DNA from: an uncultured Desulfobulbaceae bacterium
GTDB taxonomy: Bacteria > Desulfobacterota > Desulfobulbia > Desulfobulbales > BM004
Reading direction: 5' to 3'
Length of the DNA stretch: 38,673 bases
NCBI GenBank assembly: GCA_945787325.1
Contig: CALZHP010000022.1
Coordinates: 1 to 38,673, forward strand
This document shows, piece by piece, positions 9,396-18,983 of the stretch. The notes under the pieces are model-generated. The model had not been told where the DNA came from. It saw nothing but the letters and a program-made list of their open reading frames with translations, and ran no database searches. How positions within the stretch are numbered: the stretch's first letter is position 1; each line of letters starts with the position of its first letter. The position numbers were made by a program, and so were the translations under genes.

Positions 9396-9763
9396 AATTT
9401 CCTGGTTATCTCATTTTATATTATTACAATTCCGCCACATTGTTCTCATAAATCTGGTTTAATTATTACATCTACTGCTATAACAACATGAATACTGCTC
9501 TTTGTTTATCATTAAAATAATGTATCATCTGGTGAGATGTTTCGACATATTTCTATTGCACAAAAGCTTTTTTTCTTAATATTTCTTTAAAATTCATTAG
9601 TTATTTTGATAAAAGACCTTGTACAAGAGTGTAAAATTATTTTAATAATAATTCTTATCAAAGATATTCTTTTACTTTCTTACACAGATACCTATAATAA
9701 CCGAGCCAGGCAACCTCATATTAATATATTACAAAACCTCTAGAAATACCCACTCACCATAAA

Positions 9764-11872
9764 ATGTTGATCAAAGAATTTGATATAGCAGCTTACCGGA
9801 AATGCATGGAACATCATCTGGGAGGTACTGAAGGAGATGCCAAGTTATTCTGGAAATCCCTTGATTTTGCTGAAAAAGCACACGAAGGACAGAGACGCAA
9901 ATCAGGTGATGCCTACATTCTTCACCCTTGCATGGTTGCTCGAATTCTGGCAGAAGAGCTCGATATAAGAAATCCTGAAATTCTTGCTGCCGCTCTGCTT
10001 CATGACACAGTCGAAGACGTTTCTGATGTTACAATTGAAGTACTCACCAAAGAGTTCGGTAAAAATGTGGCTACCATCGTAGACGGTTGCACAAAAATAT
10101 CTCACTCTTACTCAGACAGGCAAACATTCCATAAGCTGGTTCACCAGAAAATATTTTCAGGCGCCGCGGCTCGTCTGGAAGTAATGCTTATCAAACTTGC
10201 TGATCGACTCCACAATCTGCGAACTCTGAATGCCATGCATCGTCATCGACGGCAGAGAATAGCCGAAGAAACACTCGATATATATGCCCCCATGGCCAAG
10301 GTCATGGGTTTGTTCAACCTGAAAAGAGAGTTGTATGATCTCGCACTCACCTATAAGTTCCCAAGACAAAGCCACAGGGTGCTGGCACATATAAGAAAAC
10401 TAGAGTCCAGCCCTGAAACACTCGCTGTTGCTGAAAAGCTGCGCGAAAAATTAAAAAAAGCATGGATCGACGCTGAAATAACTATCCGTGCCAAGGGACT
10501 CTGGGGATATTTCGACCCCGTTAATAAATTGCTGTTTAAAGAAATTGATCACCCTCTTGAATTCATCATTGTTATTAACGACACTCATACTTGCTATCGT
10601 GTCCTTGGTGTAATCAACCAGAATTTCCCGCCTATCCCTCGGACGATACGCGACTTTATAGCCAACCCTAAACCTACCGGATATCAAGGTCTTCATGCAA
10701 GGGCCAATATCAAGGGTCAAAATTATCTGTTCAAAATCCGAATTCCGCAAATGGAAAAACGCAACCAGAGGGGTATGTTGAAGGGTTGGTCTTCCCAGAC
10801 TAAAAAAACTGTCGGCTTTGAAAAAGAACTTCGTGAGATGTTTGATATTCTGGGCACAGAAGAAGAACTATCGCACCGTGATATGCTTTTAGCCAGCGGC
10901 AAAAAGGAAATATACACATACACCCCTAAAGGCGACAGGATCTGTCTACCGATTCAGAGCACAGTCCTGGATTTTGCTTATAGAGTCCATACCGCTGTGG
11001 GGAACCAGTGTATCGCCGCAAAAGTGGGAAGACAGCGCGTGGAGCCAGACCACATCTTAAAAGATGGTGACCGTGTTCAGATTATCCGCAAAAACGAACC
11101 TGTTTTGTTTGACCCGGAACTTCAAAAACTCTGCAAAACCCCTCGAGCACGTTCGTATCTGTCAAGGGGGTTCAGGGAGCGACGACAGGCTCTTGCCGAG
11201 GAAATCGGCCAGTCAATTCTCCTGCAGGAAATGAAATCTTATGATGTTCCCTTTGAGGTGCTCGAAAGTAAAAAGGCTGTTGCTGTTTACAATAAATTCG
11301 ACGCAGAATCCCTTGAAAAAATTTACCAGTTTATAGGATTGGGGAATATACATTTAAGAGAGTTTATGCATGAAGTTATTACAGTAGCCTGTCCAGGAAA
11401 TAAAACTAAAAAGCCTGCGAAAGATAAACTCAACATGATATTTCTTTCCACACTGGATCCAGTCTGTATTAAATTCTCTGGGTGCTGCAAACCTGCGCCA
11501 ACAGACAAAGACCTGCTGGGCCTCCTTGACGAACGTGGGGTTTCAGTTCATCAAAAAAAATGTAAACGTTTACAAAATCTTAAAGTGGATAGGGAAGAAG
11601 TAGTTCAAATCCGCTGGAAATTAAAAGAGACTGTCGTTGCGAAACCCCAGACCCTCTTTATTGAAGAAGCAAGGAGAAACAGGATTATGATGCTTCTTGG
11701 TGTTGCTCCTCATTCAATGAAAATAGATGAGGTCCATACACTGTCAGGCATCATCACTAAAACACCGGCATGGGAAATATATTTTCATGTGGGTAATCTA
11801 TATGATCTTAGAAAGATACTGCAGCATTTTGCCAAAAGCGGCATGCCTTATGAATTCAGTATAGAACAGTAA
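9764..11872 (+). CDS. RelA/SpoT-like protein: intact HD hydrolase, degenerate synthetase
   Basis: A long RelA/SpoT homologue of 702 aa acting on (p)ppGpp. The N-terminal HD hydrolase keeps its hallmarks: RRKSGDAYILHP (about 47-58), LLHDTVED (about 83-90) and LIKLADRLHNLRT (about 143). The synthetase region (about 240-340) is recognisable through RAKGLWGYF, NDTHTCYRVLG and TGYQGLH. The Asp-containing DIYAFRVIV-type strand reads HPLEFIIVI, and the EVQIR strand with the catalytic Glu reads LFKIR, so synthesis is probably lost. A TGS domain (IYTYTPKGDRICLP, about 385-445) and a zinc-finger-like region with conserved Cys and His (KFSGCCKPAP, VHQKKC) follow; the tail is short and ACT-like. No RBS is obvious at the ATG. 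It is likely a ppGpp hydrolase or ribosome-linked regulator. Confidence 0.9.
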   Translation: MLIKEFDIAAYRKCMEHHLGGTEGDAKLFWKSLDFAEKAHEGQRRKSGDAYILHPCMVARILAEELDIRNPEILAAALLHDTVEDVSDVTIEVLTKEFGKNVATIVDGCTKISHSYSDRQTFHKLVHQKIFSGAAARLEVMLIKLADRLHNLRTLNAMHRHRRQRIAEETLDIYAPMAKVMGLFNLKRELYDLALTYKFPRQSHRVLAHIRKLESSPETLAVAEKLREKLKKAWIDAEITIRAKGLWGYFDPVNKLLFKEIDHPLEFIIVINDTHTCYRVLGVINQNFPPIPRTIRDFIANPKPTGYQGLHARANIKGQNYLFKIRIPQMEKRNQRGMLKGWSSQTKKTVGFEKELREMFDILGTEEELSHRDMLLASGKKEIYTYTPKGDRICLPIQSTVLDFAYRVHTAVGNQCIAAKVGRQRVEPDHILKDGDRVQIIRKNEPVLFDPELQKLCKTPRARSYLSRGFRERRQALAEEIGQSILLQEMKSYDVPFEVLESKKAVAVYNKFDAESLEKIYQFIGLGNIHLREFMHEVITVACPGNKTKKPAKDKLNMIFLSTLDPVCIKFSGCCKPAPTDKDLLGLLDERGVSVHQKKCKRLQNLKVDREEVVQIRWKLKETVVAKPQTLFIEEARRNRIMMLLGVAPHSMKIDEVHTLSGIITKTPAWEIYFHVGNLYDLRKILQHFAKSGMPYEFSIEQ

Positions 11873-11879
11873 ATTTTCA

Positions 11880-12566
11880 TCAATCATCAAAGTCCCACCT
11901 GCCTCGGCGAACAGGATGCTGCACGCTTCTCTCCAGACGTTTCCTAAACTCAGCTCCTGATATTTCATAGGCACCGAACTTCATCAGATGTGTTGTTTTC
12001 ATCTGGCAGTCAATCATATCAAAATTCCACTTCCGCAATTGCGGTACAAGTTTTGATAAAGCAACTTTAGAACTGTTATCAGTAATTGAGAACATGGATT
12101 CACCAAAAAAAGTCCGCCCCAGGGAAACTCCGTATAGTCCACCGGCTAGTTTACCTTCCTGCCAGCACTCTACAGAGTGAGCATAGCCAAGTTCGTACAA
12201 TTTGCAATAGGCTGTAACCATATCATCGGTTATCCACGTTTCTTCACCTATACCGGTTCTAGTAACTGAACACGCTGATATAACCTGATGAAATGCGCGA
12301 TCGGCTGTTACGCTGAACGTTTTACTCCTGATCGTACGCGAAAGTCTTTTTGGAATGTGAAAATTATCTGGTTCCAGAATAAGACGCGGTGATGGCGACC
12401 ACCAGAGAATAGGCTCCCCTTCAGAATACCAGGGAAAAATGCCTAGACTATAAGCAAGGAGGAGACGCTCTAAGGACAGGTCACCTCCAACCGCGAGCAG
12501 TCCGTTTTCTTCAGCAAGCTCCGGCTTTGGAAAAACCAATTCATCTGTCAATTGAAAAATAGGCAT
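11880..12566 (-). CDS. aat: Leucyl/phenylalanyl-tRNA--protein transferase
   Basis: Aat attaches Leu or Phe from aminoacyl-tRNA to N-terminal Arg or Lys of proteins, creating N-degrons for ClpAP (bacterial N-end rule). 228 aa, full length. Recognised by PELAEENGLLAVGGDLS, LLLAYSLGIFPWYSEGEPILWWSPSPR, HSVECWQEGKLAGGLYGVSLG and FFGESMFS. It is convergent with the RelA/SpoT-like gene, whose stop is 7 bp away. A short inverted repeat (TTGCTTTC...GAAAGCAA, 12616-12637) lies upstream of its start. It is one of the most secure assignments in the window. Confidence 0.97.
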   Translation of the reverse strand: MPIFQLTDELVFPKPELAEENGLLAVGGDLSLERLLLAYSLGIFPWYSEGEPILWWSPSPRLILEPDNFHIPKRLSRTIRSKTFSVTADRAFHQVISACSVTRTGIGEETWITDDMVTAYCKLYELGYAHSVECWQEGKLAGGLYGVSLGRTFFGESMFSITDNSSKVALSKLVPQLRKWNFDMIDCQMKTTHLMKFGAYEISGAEFRKRLERSVQHPVRRGRWDFDD

Positions 12567-12635
12567 CGATGTTTCCTGTTATTTCCTGTAACAGTAAACG
12601 ATTTTCAGAATCGCTTGCTTTCATTTTTTGAAAGC

Positions 12636-12672
12636 AAAAGGGGGTTAACCCTTAACCGGATCAACCCCCTTG
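12636..12672 (-). terminator. Terminator of the glutamate synthase operon
   Basis: Read on the minus strand, AAGGGGGTT (12671-12663) pairs with AACCCCCTT (12646-12638) and is followed by TT. It lies 25 bp after the stop at 12697 of the last operon gene. The GC-rich stem is clear; the T-run is short. Confidence 0.75.
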
Positions 12673-12696
12673 GATTTATATAATCTGCACGTGAAA

Positions 12697-15048
12697 TTAT
12701 TCGAATGGCTGCAGCATCCAAATACCGCATGGACATGTATCTCGACAGAAACCACAGGCTATACATTTATTATCATCAGCAATATATTCATAACCAAAAT
12801 CACTTGGCACTTCCCGCCTGCTTATGGCCCCGGTGGGACAAATGGTTTCACACAGGTGACAATCCTTGCACTTACCGCAGCTCAGGCAACGGTCAGCTTC
12901 GGCTTCAGGTGAATCCCCAACAGTTGGTTCAGGACAATAATGTTCCAGAGTCAGGGTCTTCTGGTCAATCAGTTTCTTTTCAAAGGGCTTCCATTCTTCA
13001 CCCCTGATGGAACTGATAATAGAGTCCGCCGCTTTTTTACCGCTGCCAAGTGCATTGGTTGCCAAGCCTGGTCTTTCTACATCTCCAACCGCGTATACTT
13101 TTTCATCTGATGTAAGCCCAGCTTCATTTGTTTTAACCCAGCCGGCGCCACCCACGGTAATAACCTCCACAGTTTCAGATAGAAACTTGAGAGCTGGGAC
13201 ATCACCAATAGAAATGATTACTGTCTGCGCAGGAATTAAATCACCTTCGGCTGTTACCAAACCCTCATCGTTGACTTCTTTGGTCATGACCGGCCAACGG
13301 AATGTTGCGCCCAGCCCTTCGGCAGCTGCTTTTTCATTACCAAACGCCAGAGGCTTCTGGATATCAACCAGGACAACCGATTCTGCCCCCAGCTTGTATG
13401 CTTCACAAGCTACATCACAACCAACGTTACCGGCACCGATAATCACCACCTGCTTTCCAACTTTCGGCGGTTTATCACTTTTTGCAGACTTCAGAAAATC
13501 AAGGGCTGCAATTACCTTCTCATTTCCAGGAAAAGGAATACGTCGGGGTTCATGTGTACCAACTGCAACAATGACATAATCATAATCTTTCTTCAGTTCG
13601 TCAAATATTTCCTTGTCCATGGTCACGCCAAAATGAACCTTAATATTCGGCATGTTCATGAACCGGTCAATCTCTGCCTGCCATGTCGCCTGCGGTAGTC
13701 GTTCCCATGGTATGACCTGGGCAAGTTTACCGCCAAGTTTGTCGTCTTTTTCAAAAATATGGGCCTCGATACCTGCCTGGGCTAATTGCCAGGCAGCATT
13801 CATTCCACCAGGGCCGCCACCGATTATTGCAACTCTATTACCGGTTGGTTTCGCAGTCTCAGGGGCAGCAATATCCTTTACGGACCTGCCAAGCATGGCA
13901 ACATCTATGCTGCTGTCAACCCCCTGGCGCGAACAGTTTTCCATGCAAAGATTGGGACATACCGCGCCACATACAGAACCGGGAAGCGGAGTATGCTGCA
14001 ATATAAGTTCATATGCATCGTCAAGCTTACCTTCACGTATAAGACGTAGCCTGTCTATAGTCGGAATATGTACCGGGCAGTAAAAAGTACACGGTGCTGC
14101 AGATTCATGATTCGCCCAGTAAGGACGACGTCTACGCAATTCACCCGATTCAATCAACCCGATCGGGCTGCGGTCCAGTCCCGGGGCAAGGTCGCGCAAG
14201 GGATCACCACCGAAAGCTTTATCCCAGACTTTAGTTCTGAACTCCGCCATCGGCATAGGACCTGAAAACATCAGGGCACGTTCCTGGGGAGTGATGGCCA
14301 TGAGAATCTTCCACTCGTCGCGAACAGAGAGAGTTTCCAGAAGGTCCATCCTGTCGATTGACTCAAGAAATTCCGGCATCCTGTCCATCAACCATTGCCA
14401 CTGTTCGTCATCAGGAACTATTTCTTTTACGTTTGTCCTGGAATAACTGTCATCGGTTTTACCACGATAGTATACCCATCCGCCAACGGTTCCGACACAT
14501 GGGCGGTAGCCGAGAACGTTATCAGGATTCTTGGCTTCAATTCCGCAGACAACACCTATTCCGCCACAGTTAAACTCCGCGAAGGTATCACCAACTGATC
14601 CAAGTACCCAAAGTTCGGGACGGACATAATCCGGGTTCCATTTGGTCATGGTCAATCCACGGGCTCCGATGGAACCCTTGATCATAACCCTTCCCTGCGC
14701 CATGGCATTGCAGACACCGTTGGTAGCATCACCAAGCACCATAATATCTGCACCGATATTGAGATAACCGACGTCATCCGATGCCGGGCCCTCACATACT
14801 ATTTTAGTCCCAGGCTGACCCATACAGCCAAGCCGCTGCCCGGCAGGCCCTGTCAGCCGCAAACTATACGGCCCCTTATCCGGCATTAAACGACCACCGA
14901 CATTATGCTGGCCATAGGCTTCCAGAACCAGGTTATTGGAATCCTGGGCCGCTGCCTGAACCAGCTCCTCGAAATCCTTGGAGCTTATACGCTGGCCGCT
15001 ATTATCTATCCCCTTAACAGTGATCGCATCTTGTTTCTTGCCGCTCAC
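12697..15048 (-). CDS. Glutamate synthase subunit: GXGXG domain fused to GltD-like FAD/NAD(P)H oxidoreductase and ferredoxin
   Basis: A 783-aa fusion. Residues about 15-240 form the GXGXG beta-helix of glutamate synthase large subunits (GRVMIKGSIGARGLTMTKW). From about 330 there is a GltD-like unit. It starts with an N-terminal Fe-S Cys set (CTFYCPVHIP, CGAVCPNLCMENCSR), then an FAD-binding IIGGGPGGMNAAW motif (about 405) and an NAD(P)H-binding VIIGAGNVGCDVA motif (about 545). A C-terminal 2[4Fe-4S] ferredoxin follows (CLSCGKCKDCHLCETICP, CIACGFCRDTCPCG). It would pass electrons from NAD(P)H to the FMN core encoded upstream. Last gene of the operon 17882-12697, 96 bp after the core gene, followed by a terminator. 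The modular split is typical of archaeal-type and deltaproteobacterial synthases. Confidence 0.93.
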   Translation of the reverse strand: MSGKKQDAITVKGIDNSGQRISSKDFEELVQAAAQDSNNLVLEAYGQHNVGGRLMPDKGPYSLRLTGPAGQRLGCMGQPGTKIVCEGPASDDVGYLNIGADIMVLGDATNGVCNAMAQGRVMIKGSIGARGLTMTKWNPDYVRPELWVLGSVGDTFAEFNCGGIGVVCGIEAKNPDNVLGYRPCVGTVGGWVYYRGKTDDSYSRTNVKEIVPDDEQWQWLMDRMPEFLESIDRMDLLETLSVRDEWKILMAITPQERALMFSGPMPMAEFRTKVWDKAFGGDPLRDLAPGLDRSPIGLIESGELRRRRPYWANHESAAPCTFYCPVHIPTIDRLRLIREGKLDDAYELILQHTPLPGSVCGAVCPNLCMENCSRQGVDSSIDVAMLGRSVKDIAAPETAKPTGNRVAIIGGGPGGMNAAWQLAQAGIEAHIFEKDDKLGGKLAQVIPWERLPQATWQAEIDRFMNMPNIKVHFGVTMDKEIFDELKKDYDYVIVAVGTHEPRRIPFPGNEKVIAALDFLKSAKSDKPPKVGKQVVIIGAGNVGCDVACEAYKLGAESVVLVDIQKPLAFGNEKAAAEGLGATFRWPVMTKEVNDEGLVTAEGDLIPAQTVIISIGDVPALKFLSETVEVITVGGAGWVKTNEAGLTSDEKVYAVGDVERPGLATNALGSGKKAADSIISSIRGEEWKPFEKKLIDQKTLTLEHYCPEPTVGDSPEAEADRCLSCGKCKDCHLCETICPTGAISRREVPSDFGYEYIADDNKCIACGFCRDTCPCGIWMLQPFE

Positions 15049-15144
15049 TTGTATACTCCTCGATATGCTCGTTACTTATATATGGTCTCAGGCATTAAAT
15101 CAGGGTAAACCCCTTACCGTTCAACCAATTATTTCTCTATTGAA

Positions 15145-16782
15145 TTAACAGATATATTTGATTTTCAACCGCTCCGCCGCTGCCGGGTCATCTATACCGA
15201 TGGCATCTGACATACCGATCGGCAGACTCTGGGAACGTCCCAGCGGTGCCAGAACTTTTCTCATTTCTGTTCTAATTGCCATAAAGGTTTCCGCAACCCT
15301 CTCGGCAACCTTGTCAGGATCAAGACGTCTGTACAGTTTTGGATTCTGGCTTGTTATACCCTTGGGGCAGATACCGATATTGCAGACATTACAGCGGTTG
15401 CGTTCACTGCCAAGACACCCTGAAGCCGACTGCATTATGTATTTACCGATATGCACACCTGAAGCGCCAAGCATAATCAGTCCTAATCCATTCTGGGTGA
15501 CATTGCCGTTTTTGCCGACTCCGCCTGCTGCAAATAGTGGTATCTCATTCTGCCTTCCCTGAGCGACCAGATCCAGGTAGCACTCACGAAGGTTTGAGGC
15601 AATGGGATGACCGGTTGCGTCCATACTGACGTTGTAAGCCGCTCCTGTCCCACCATCAACACCATCAATCAGAAGCGCAGATGCGTAAGGGTTCCGAACA
15701 AGGTTATTCAATACGGACTTTGCCGAAGTAGACCCGGAGATCTTGGGATAAACCGGTACCCTGAAGCCCCAGGCCATAGAAAGCGACTGGATCATTTTCA
15801 TTACTGACTCTTCAATGGAGTAAAGAGTCTGATGCACAGGAGGCGAAGGCAGATCAACTCCTTCAGGAACACCCCGCAGACGGGCGATGAGCTTGCTCAC
15901 CTTGAACCACATAAGCAGCCCACCGTCACCGGGCTTGGCGCCCTGTCCATATTTAATTTCTATAGCTGCCGGATCACACTGCATTTCAGGGATTGCCCTG
16001 ATAATCTCGTCCCAGCCAAAGTAACCGGATGCAATCTGTAGTATAATATATTTGAGGTAGGGGCTTCTTAAAACCCATGGAGGACAACCGCCCTCACCTG
16101 TTGCCATTACAACAGGAATACCAAGAACTTCATTACAATATGCTACACCCTGCAGGAGTCCCAGCCACATATTTGGTGACAATGCCCCGAAGGACATCGA
16201 ACCGATCACGAAAGGAAATATCTCGCGAACCGGTGGAATCCACTCACCGGAAGCCTTTCGACGCAGGTATTCATCCGGCGGCAGAACACGGCCCAAAAGT
16301 GTGTTCAACTGGAATTCATGACGGCCGGCATCAAGGGCCGGGTCGGTGAGCATCGATATCCTGTTGAACATGATGCGGTCAAGCAGAGACTCTCGTACGT
16401 TTCGACGGCCACCACGCTTCCAAGCCTCGCCTTTGTCATTTGACAAAAGCTTCACCCGCGGGTCATTGGCGTTGGGGGCTGGGGCTATAGCTTCATTGGG
16501 GCAGACCTGCGCACACATACCGCAACCGATACAACGGTTCGCGGGCTGCGTTCTTTGACGAACACCCGTAAAAACCCGGTATTCACTGCCACGACGGTTT
16601 TTCTGTATGTCAAGCTTTGGCATCCGCTGCCGCCGGTAGGCTAGATAAATAGACTCTTTCGGGCAAACGGACGTACACTTTCCGCACAGTGTACACCTGT
16701 CTTCACGGTGGTTGATTATCCACTGAAGATCTACGTGGGTCAGGCTGCTTGGGTTAGATGGAATTGATTGAATTGAGACCAT
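15145..16782 (-). CDS. Glutamate synthase FMN/Fe-S core subunit (GltB central domain) with N-terminal ferredoxin
   Basis: The catalytic centre that reduces 2-oxoglutarate plus ammonia to glutamate; 545 aa. The N-terminus has two 4Fe-4S motifs (CTLCGKCTSVCP about 34-45, CIGCGMCAQVCP about 83-94). The FMN-binding (beta/alpha)8 barrel follows, with FVIGSMSFGALSP, ATGEGGCPPW, IKYGQGAKPGDGGL, DGVDGGTGAA and the GGVGKNGNVTQNG region. A late Cys set (CLGSERNRCNVCNIGICPKGI) matches the 3Fe-4S cluster site of glutamate synthases. The proposed ATG at 16782 has AAGGAT about 10 nt upstream and overlaps the end of the amidotransferase gene by 43 bp, suggesting translational coupling. Confidence 0.94.
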   Translation of the reverse strand: MVSIQSIPSNPSSLTHVDLQWIINHREDRCTLCGKCTSVCPKESIYLAYRRQRMPKLDIQKNRRGSEYRVFTGVRQRTQPANRCIGCGMCAQVCPNEAIAPAPNANDPRVKLLSNDKGEAWKRGGRRNVRESLLDRIMFNRISMLTDPALDAGRHEFQLNTLLGRVLPPDEYLRRKASGEWIPPVREIFPFVIGSMSFGALSPNMWLGLLQGVAYCNEVLGIPVVMATGEGGCPPWVLRSPYLKYIILQIASGYFGWDEIIRAIPEMQCDPAAIEIKYGQGAKPGDGGLLMWFKVSKLIARLRGVPEGVDLPSPPVHQTLYSIEESVMKMIQSLSMAWGFRVPVYPKISGSTSAKSVLNNLVRNPYASALLIDGVDGGTGAAYNVSMDATGHPIASNLRECYLDLVAQGRQNEIPLFAAGGVGKNGNVTQNGLGLIMLGASGVHIGKYIMQSASGCLGSERNRCNVCNIGICPKGITSQNPKLYRRLDPDKVAERVAETFMAIRTEMRKVLAPLGRSQSLPIGMSDAIGIDDPAAAERLKIKYIC

Positions 16783-17882
16783 ATCGTCATATCCTTGCGA
16801 TCTGGAGATATAATTACTGAATTTTCACGCATTGGTTGAAAGTCATTGGAGCGGTCACGATCAGGAATCATGGCGTCAACTCCGCACATCTCGGAAGCCA
16901 TGGCCCACTCGCCAGGCTTACCACCGACTGTGCCCGGGCGTAATTTCTTATGATCCTGGACCATAAAGCAGGTTTCATCCGGCAGCGTTCCTATTACACA
17001 GTTCGGGCCGTCGATTATAAAACGTCGACATGCATTCCTCAGCCCTTTAAGAAATTCACCCTGAGGATGAACATCCAGTTCCTCTGTTTTAAGAGGTGTG
17101 ATTATATGTTTATAAGCCTCAAGAGGGAGTTTGAGGCGGCGCAGAACAAAGTGAAGGATATGGGCAAATACTTCGGAGTCACTCTGATAACCCATATAAC
17201 CGGGGAGGTGCATACCTGTAAGATATTCTTTTATTGGAATAAAAGCTGTATTTTCACCGTTTGTCATGGTGGCTACTCCCTCGATAAAGAAGGGATGACA
17301 GGCGTAAAGGTTTATACCGTAATTAGTATTCTGGCGGCCCTGTGCCATACACACACGGGCTTTAATTCGATCATCATTAAGACCAAGGGCATTTCCAACG
17401 TCAAGCGGCCAACCAACTTCCTTAATTACTGCTACATTGGGCCAGAAAGAAAATGCGGTCAGGTCAGCGTCATGTTCTTCGCCATCCTTGCGAATTGCCA
17501 GACGGGTGAGAAGTAATTCCTGGTCTACTTTTTCCTGGGAAAATCCAGCCCATGATGTTGGCTGTTTGTAAACCCGGAGAAAGTATTTCCATCTATCTTT
17601 GGCTTCTATATTGGTAAGGTCAACTTCAAATTCATGGTCATATTTCAGCCCAAAACCTCGCTTTTCCATAAAAGCGTTCAGGCGGTGCAGAGCTTCTTCC
17701 GAATGAGCAATACCAGATAGAATCGGGTCTTTCCCACGGTAGCTGTAATCAGCAAACTCGACCCCGCGCAGCAGTAATCCCAGACCACTGCCATCGTAAC
17801 CCTCCTGCATAGCCTCCATAGCAGTGAGAACTTCATACGGTGAAAAAGGTTCGCTGGCGGTTTTAAGTGCTAACCGACACAT
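16740..17882 (-). CDS. Glutamate synthase amidotransferase subunit (class II, Ntn-type)
   Basis: A 380-aa glutamine amidotransferase that hydrolyses glutamine and delivers ammonia to the FMN core. Translation begins Met-Cys (MCRLALKTASEPFSP); Cys2, exposed after Met removal, is the nucleophile of class II amidotransferases. Other signs are GYDGSGLGLLLRG, MAQGRQNTNYGINLYACHPF, TNGENTAFIP and QSDSEVFAHILHF. It is the first gene of the three-gene operon, preceded by a clear RBS (AAGGAGA) in the 17883-18252 intergenic region. That region also has a paired direct repeat at 18034-18079, possibly an operator. Function as a separate polypeptide is inferred from the operon. Confidence 0.92.
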   Translation of the reverse strand: MCRLALKTASEPFSPYEVLTAMEAMQEGYDGSGLGLLLRGVEFADYSYRGKDPILSGIAHSEEALHRLNAFMEKRGFGLKYDHEFEVDLTNIEAKDRWKYFLRVYKQPTSWAGFSQEKVDQELLLTRLAIRKDGEEHDADLTAFSFWPNVAVIKEVGWPLDVGNALGLNDDRIKARVCMAQGRQNTNYGINLYACHPFFIEGVATMTNGENTAFIPIKEYLTGMHLPGYMGYQSDSEVFAHILHFVLRRLKLPLEAYKHIITPLKTEELDVHPQGEFLKGLRNACRRFIIDGPNCVIGTLPDETCFMVQDHKKLRPGTVGGKPGEWAMASEMCGVDAMIPDRDRSNDFQPMRENSVIISPDRKDMTIWSQFNQFHLTQAA

Positions 17883-18033
17883 TTTGATCTCCTTGTTGAA
17901 TCAACAATGGTTTCTTCGAAAAAAATCGAACTTCCTGGCACGATGGGGAGCAGCCTCGCGATGCATAAACCTTACAACGCCTGCGGCGCTGTGGATCACG
18001 GTGCCGATATTTTTCGACAAAAAAAGAACACTG

Positions 18034-18079
18034 AAATATCATGGTGTTTTTACAAATTTGCAAACAAATATCACTGGTG
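18034..18079. repeat. Paired direct repeat upstream of the glutamate synthase operon (candidate operator)
   Basis: AAATATCATGGTG (18034-18046) and AAATATCACTGGTG (18066-18079) share AAATATC and TGGTG and start 32 bp apart, about three helical turns. They lie 150-200 bp upstream of the amidotransferase start, in the only long gap before the operon. Such spacing suits two dimers of a regulator. The rest of 17883-18252 shows a small hairpin (TTCGA...TCGAA) near the RBS and no gene. Confidence 0.4.
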
Positions 18080-18252
18080 CGACGAACGTGCTTGAATACA
18101 ATGAAACACGAATCTTGTCAAGTGAAATTAGCGAAAGAGAGGCTGCTATAATTGAGGAAATTCGGTGATTAAAACTAAACGGCAACACGAATGCATCTAC
18201 CTTATGTTGACTTTAATATGTCAATATTAATTTTTCTTATATATTTATTTTC

Positions 18253-18774
18253 TTATGTATTTAATACTTTAATAATACCTTGCATAAAAGCGGGTAGATC
18301 ATCTGGTTTTCGGCTTGTAACCATTCTTTCATCTATAACTACCTCACGGTCAACATAGTCAGCTCCAGCATGCACCATATCGTCTTTTATGGCAAAAAAG
18401 GATGTTACAGTGCGCCCTTGTAACACATCAGCGGAAGCAAGCATCCATCCGGCATGACATATTGCGGCGACCATTTTTTCTGATATCACTGAATCTCGAA
18501 CTAATTTCACCATGGCGGTATGACGTCGCATAAGGTCGGGCGCATATCCCCCGGGTATAATAAGTCCATCAATACCACTGGCATCAACCTGGTCCATACC
18601 ACGATCTGATTTTGCCTTGATGCCGGATTTTCCATTATATACCTTCCCTGCTTCAGGACCAATTATTACAACATCTGCTCCAGCCTCTTTAAGGCGGTAA
18701 TACGGGTACCAGAATTCCAAGTCGTTGTACATGTCTTCGATCAGTATACCTACTTTTTTTCCTTTCAATTCCAT
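18253..18774 (-). CDS. DJ-1/PfpI family protein (glutamine amidotransferase-like fold)
   Basis: A 173-aa cytosolic protein of the PfpI/YhbO type, variously described as protease, deglycase or stress protein. Visible motifs are GLIIPGGYAPD, AAICHAGWML with the nucleophile Cys in an elbow, a preceding conserved Glu (EDMYNDLEFWYP), and DERMVTSRKPDDLPAF at the end. An upstream ATG at 18780 is in frame. I prefer 18774 because AGGAGG then lies about 6 nt away rather than touching the start. It is transcribed alone, divergent from the methyltransferase gene. The exact reaction cannot be fixed from sequence. Confidence 0.9.
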   Translation of the reverse strand: MELKGKKVGILIEDMYNDLEFWYPYYRLKEAGADVVIIGPEAGKVYNGKSGIKAKSDRGMDQVDASGIDGLIIPGGYAPDLMRRHTAMVKLVRDSVISEKMVAAICHAGWMLASADVLQGRTVTSFFAIKDDMVHAGADYVDREVVIDERMVTSRKPDDLPAFMQGIIKVLNT

Positions 18775-18983
18775 GAACATTCCTCCTGAAGTTTCAAGAC
18801 TTTCAAAATGTTTGGGTATGTTTCAAAATGCAGGTTTTAAATTTCTGCGGTATAATGTATGCATGTTCGAACTTTTAGTAAGGCAAAAGTATACATATTC
18901 ACCTTATTTTAAAAAGCACCAAACAAAAGAACCATTATGTTGCTAATTTTATTAGCATAATTCACGCCTGTCAAAAATCTTTC

